The notes under the pieces: model-generated
Seen by the model: only the letters and a program-made list of their open reading frames with translations
Told to the model about the DNA's origin: nothing
Database searches by the model: none
Assembly (NCBI GenBank): GCA_025594325.1
Contig: JANHCV010000002.1
Span: 2,418,001-2,482,000, forward strand
Length of the DNA stretch: 64,000 nt
Direction: 5' to 3'
Source of the DNA: Blastocladiella emersonii ATCC 22665
Lineage: Eukaryota; Blastocladiomycota; Blastocladiomycetes; Blastocladiales; Blastocladiaceae
Translations under genes and position numbers: made by a program
Part shown: one piece after another, positions 61,801 through 64,000 of the stretch
Position numbering within the stretch: the stretch's first letter is position 1
Layout of the letters: each line of letters opens with the position of its first letter

Positions 61801-64000
61801 GGTGGTCGTGGCCGGGGCCACGGTGGTGGTGGTGGTGGTGGCCGTCGAGGCCGACGACGACGACGACGACGAGGAGGAGGAGGAGGAGGAGCTGCTGCTA
61901 CTCTGCGTCGTGGTATCCGCCTGCTGCGTCGTGGTCGTGGTGGCCGTCTGGGCGGTGGCAATCACGGCCTCGTCGTTGGCGTCAGCGACGGCGGGCTCGG
62001 GCGCGGCAAAGTCGACAGCCCCAACACCCGCCTCGTCGACGGCGCGGCGGTAGAGGACCTGCATGACGGCCGACTGCTCGGCGCGCGGGAGCGCGTCCCA
62101 GCGGTTCGCGACCTGGTCGAGGGCGAGGTTGCGGACGGCCTCGTCGACGTCGGCAATCGAGCCAGCGACGGGCGCCGCGATCATGGCGAGGGGCTCGGGG
62201 ATCGTGGTGATGCGGAGGCCGGCGAGCTTGGCGGCAACGAGCGCGGCGAACGCGTCGTCCGTGTTGTGGATCTTCTTGAGCGCCGACTTGCGGATCGCCA
62301 CCACACCGCCAAACTGCGACGCGCCGTCGGCCGCCATGAGCGGGAGCGCGACCGAGTCGACGGGCTGGAGCTTGCGGCGGTGGGCGCCGTCAGCGACCTC
62401 GACGGCGGCAGCGGCGATCACCTCGGCGTCGGGGTTGATGGCGGCCGCGCGGGCGAGGAGCTTGGGCATGAACTTCTTGGGGCGGGTCGTCGACGGGATC
62501 GTCATGACAAAGTCACCCGTGACGAGCTCCGCCGCCTCGCGCGCGAGCTTGCCGCGGACGGCCTTGGCGTCGGCGCCCTTGGTGAACGGCACCGTGACGA
62601 CGCCCCAGCCGCGGTTGGCCCAGCGCGCGTCGATGGCGCGGAGCGTCTCGGTGGCGACATCGTTGATGGCCTTGTTCTCGGCGAGCGCCGCGACAATGAG
62701 CACCTCGAGCTCGCGGCCCGTGGCGGGCTCGGCCTCGACGGCCTCGACGAGGGGCATGAGGTCCTCGACCGAGTGGCGGGCGAGGTCGTGCACGATGACG
62801 AGCGAGAGCTTGGCGTCGTGCACGGCGCGGCCGCACGTGGGCTGGAACTTGTCAATGTCGGCGACGAACCCAGCGTTGTCGGCGTGGCGCTTGGCGAGGG
62901 CCGAGGCGAGGCGGACGGGCGCGCGGGCGCCCTGGCGGGTGGCCGCCATGAGGGCGAACGAGAGCTCGTACTGGTCCTTGGCGTCGAACGTCACGAGGTC
63001 GTCGTCGTGCGCGTCCTCGATGTTGAGGTGCGCCGCGGCCGCCGACTCGGACGACATAATGAGCGGGGTGCCGGACATGGCGATCTCGTTGACGAGCGCC
63101 GCCGACGTGTCGGGGGACGCGACCACGGCAACACGACCAGTGTCGGGCATGGTGAGGTAGCTGACGACCTGCTTGGCGTTGAGGGGCGATGCGCGCACGT
63201 CGAGGGCAAAGTGGGTCCACTTGGCGCCGCGCTGGGCGAGGTAGTCCATGGTCGACGACGCGGCCTCGTCGCCGTCCTTGGCCGACGCGACGGGGCCCAT
63301 GAACGTGATGCGGAGCTTCTCGGAGACGGGCTTCTTGTTGAGCACGTCCTCGACCGTCATCTGGTGCAGGTTGTCGAGCGCGTCGCAGAAGGCGGCGAGG
63401 CGGTTCCCGGCGGCGAGGTCGCCGACGTACACGAGCTCCTGGGGCAGGCGCGCGATACGCTCGCCGTCCTCGGACGCGCGCGAGAACGGGTGGCGCAGGG
63501 TGCGGTGGATGCCGGACACGACCACGGGGATGGTGCGAGCCTTGGCCGAGGGCTTGATGCGCTTGGCCTCGGCGCGGCGCAGGTGGTCGGCCGAGAAGAC
63601 GAGCTCGTCGGCGAGCCCGAGCGTGGCGCGGCGGAGGTAGTCCTGGGCGAGCGCCGTGTCGGGCTTGACGTTGGCGGCCGCCTTCTTGTTGGGGGTGTCG
63701 AGGGGCGACGCCGACGAGACGCCGACCACGACGCGCGCCTTGTCGCAGCGCGTGCCGAGGTGCTTGTTGGCTAGGTAGTTGTACCCGGCGTTCGAGTTGG
63801 CGTCAAAGTAGACCACGTCAAAGTCGGCGTCGGCGAGGTGCTCGGCGGTCGCGCGGCTCGCGTCGAGGAGCGCGCCGGCGGCCGTGGCCGAGTGCCGCGC
63901 GGGCGGCGCCGAGACGCGCACGTTGGGCGCGCCCTTGAGCAGGTCCGCGGCGCGCGCCGACGACGAGTACACGGTCACGTCGGCGCCCTGGTACGCCACC
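58870..64000 (-). CDS. Paralogous GT-like/REJ-GPS membrane protein, 5' partial
   Basis: The frame is open through the right edge, so the signal anchor and EGF exons lie outside the window. 1,709 residues remain. The GT-B-like part has DFDVVYFDANSNAGYNYLAN and RITFMGP; the GT-A-like part has LSLVIVHD, LEVLIVAAL and GDFVMTIPST. Then come a Thr/Gln and polyserine stretch (about 61850-61920), one REJ/PKD-like module (GGNYQQVSAG, WSVSPRSATTADKI, LRCTITLGAATTF), a GPS-like CVEYNGSAWVADSC...CSCPPFGTFAV (59081-59187), a Ser/Thr stalk, and a TM with tail (GAIAGGVIGGVAGVGALAGG, then ALYWRRRRMAA). It matches the gene at 26038-34989 domain for domain except that it has one module instead of two. The canonical GPS His is Pro here, so cleavage is doubtful. 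Confidence 0.8.
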   Translation of the reverse strand, partial: VAYQGADVTVYSSSARAADLLKGAPNVRVSAPPARHSATAAGALLDASRATAEHLADADFDVVYFDANSNAGYNYLANKHLGTRCDKARVVVGVSSASPLDTPNKKAAANVKPDTALAQDYLRRATLGLADELVFSADHLRRAEAKRIKPSAKARTIPVVVSGIHRTLRHPFSRASEDGERIARLPQELVYVGDLAAGNRLAAFCDALDNLHQMTVEDVLNKKPVSEKLRITFMGPVASAKDGDEAASSTMDYLAQRGAKWTHFALDVRASPLNAKQVVSYLTMPDTGRVAVVASPDTSAALVNEIAMSGTPLIMSSESAAAAHLNIEDAHDDDLVTFDAKDQYELSFALMAATRQGARAPVRLASALAKRHADNAGFVADIDKFQPTCGRAVHDAKLSLVIVHDLARHSVEDLMPLVEAVEAEPATGRELEVLIVAALAENKAINDVATETLRAIDARWANRGWGVVTVPFTKGADAKAVRGKLAREAAELVTGDFVMTIPSTTRPKKFMPKLLARAAAINPDAEVIAAAAVEVADGAHRRKLQPVDSVALPLMAADGASQFGGVVAIRKSALKKIHNTDDAFAALVAAKLAGLRITTIPEPLAMIAAPVAGSIADVDEAVRNLALDQVANRWDALPRAEQSAVMQVLYRRAVDEAGVGAVDFAAPEPAVADANDEAVIATAQTATTTTTQQADTTTQSSSSSSSSSSSSSSSSSASTATTTTTTVAPATTTTATTSTSTVMSFTSGQPFVIPTPDPEAVPTPTAPGIAVSGPESISNCDTNDVTFDLSATTGDNVSFFFEYLGTDSEVAAQFAAGVPADPLFDTVFTVPGTWIKTEAPFVVRITAVEGVETYQRQYAASMTWTTSRAAGVVPIVSPANPRNDIFPVDGIDAQVDVQFPECAAVDLTKATLTYAWKLLDANRQQIAWTDNKVKYTGSTTDPLLSFPTTYLPYGRYYLRTEVTYDGATGVGTAVIDVYPPELSAGFDGGNYQQVSAGPNLAMTVNVYEPTKIAQNYRFTFAKCAADLTGCVVVGTSDESTLTKSFNIAALFPGGTQGMFGVLIQDIATPSRITGDYVFVDSVNAVIPKLKLERDPSDSAFSAAQSLQLWATVYDGTTGEETYADTYLWSVSPRSATTADKIKIDDPDYNGIFFDSNVLPAGADITLRCTITLGAATTFSDVQFKTTTPPTGGALKVVNQKTNAVDGTGQAFIHPFRFATTGWTGGKTPYQYAFGFTQRSADGTDDDTYLSYLDTATSMDGVLLPAGTTSVFVILTDAAGSEVTIKKTVTLTVPTLSASDILAQAEALKNKIVPIIASSPNTAMQLISSLLDQVDLDQIPASATDAQRNQILAYQTAAQNWLNQIATSGRGLDAGFAARSSSMLSGVDYGVASPDMLSQAASLVDSIISAANVGRGNAVVSADRKIADRTGDVLDALVKSANAGATSLLARRDVSLSPLVRRAVVTEASVRSSVTKLMQSTIAGDNCKASGAAQTINSKTGNFKASARRIATTGTKSGDSARTAGDFSFTLPQNLRAGCYDTVAVQWKQAYGSNVASNKIVSPVLAVDAYDQRGASVSGSLRTSAGASARVPYAYTKPLTGTGLQCVEYNGSAWVADSCSTTVTSTGVTCSCPPFGTFAVRSTATATSSSSTSSRSSTATDTATASPTATGTAAKADSTGAIAGGVIGGVAGVGALAGGALYWRRRRMAA

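Noticed and set aside
60361-63774. 1,137-residue plus-strand open frame
   Set aside because: Antisense shadow of the second GT-REJ gene with the same compositional bias and no motif.
1-64000. CRISPR arrays, rRNA genes or bacterial operons
   Set aside because: No regularly spaced repeats with unique spacers, no rRNA sequence, and genes carry spliceosomal introns.

Overview
The window is nuclear DNA of a GC-rich eukaryote with short spliceosomal introns, mostly 55-85 bp, with GTACGT-like donors, CTAAC/CTGAC branch points and TAG or CAG acceptors. Fungal marks are an Ssk1-type response regulator, chitin-binding CBM18 modules and DUF4360. REJ-type ectodomains, a rhodopsin-like GPCR and a PnuC transporter are unusual for Dikarya. 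Together these suggest an early-diverging zoosporic fungus such as a blastoclad or chytrid. That placement is inference and no rRNA is present to fix it. All exon joins were worked out by eye from splice sites and phase.

Left end (1-5.2 kb): a 5'-cut primase/helicase of the D5-like superfamily 3 type found in large DNA viruses, an AT-richer tail with hairpins and a 26-bp palindrome, then decayed kelch, LRR and kinase genes on the minus strand. 6-11 kb: two tandem C2H2-like zinc-finger genes with conserved intron positions. 12.4-15.5 kb: two TATA-box genes on the plus strand, a metacaspase-like protein that has lost its catalytic Cys and an NmrA-like NAD(P)-binding protein. 16-21 kb: a subtilase killed by one nonsense codon, flanked by a duplicated segment, followed by SEC13. 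21-25.5 kb (minus): VMA5 and the GPCR.

26-35 kb (minus): a 2,914-residue membrane protein with an N-terminal signal anchor, a half EGF, two degenerate glycosyltransferase-like domains, a Thr/Asp tract, two REJ-like plus GPS-like modules separated by 37 serines, and a C-terminal membrane helix. A one-module paralogue fills 58.9-64.0 kb and runs off the right edge. These two genes are the strongest candidate for something undescribed. 36-45 kb holds the PnuC transporter, a secreted CBM18 protein and a decayed copy, a Gly/Tyr/Ser/Asp repeat protein, a collagen-like DUF4360 protein and a small Pro/Gly-rich protein.

45.5-58.7 kb (minus): an SSK1-type regulator, a 4-TM protein, an SNF2-like protein without usable ATPase motifs, cytosolic tryptophanyl-tRNA synthetase and a wrecked tryptophan synthase beta fragment. 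There is no operon logic. Housekeeping genes (SEC13, VMA5, WRS1, SSK1) are interspersed with lineage-specific secreted or surface proteins, several pseudoenzymes and at least four decayed genes.
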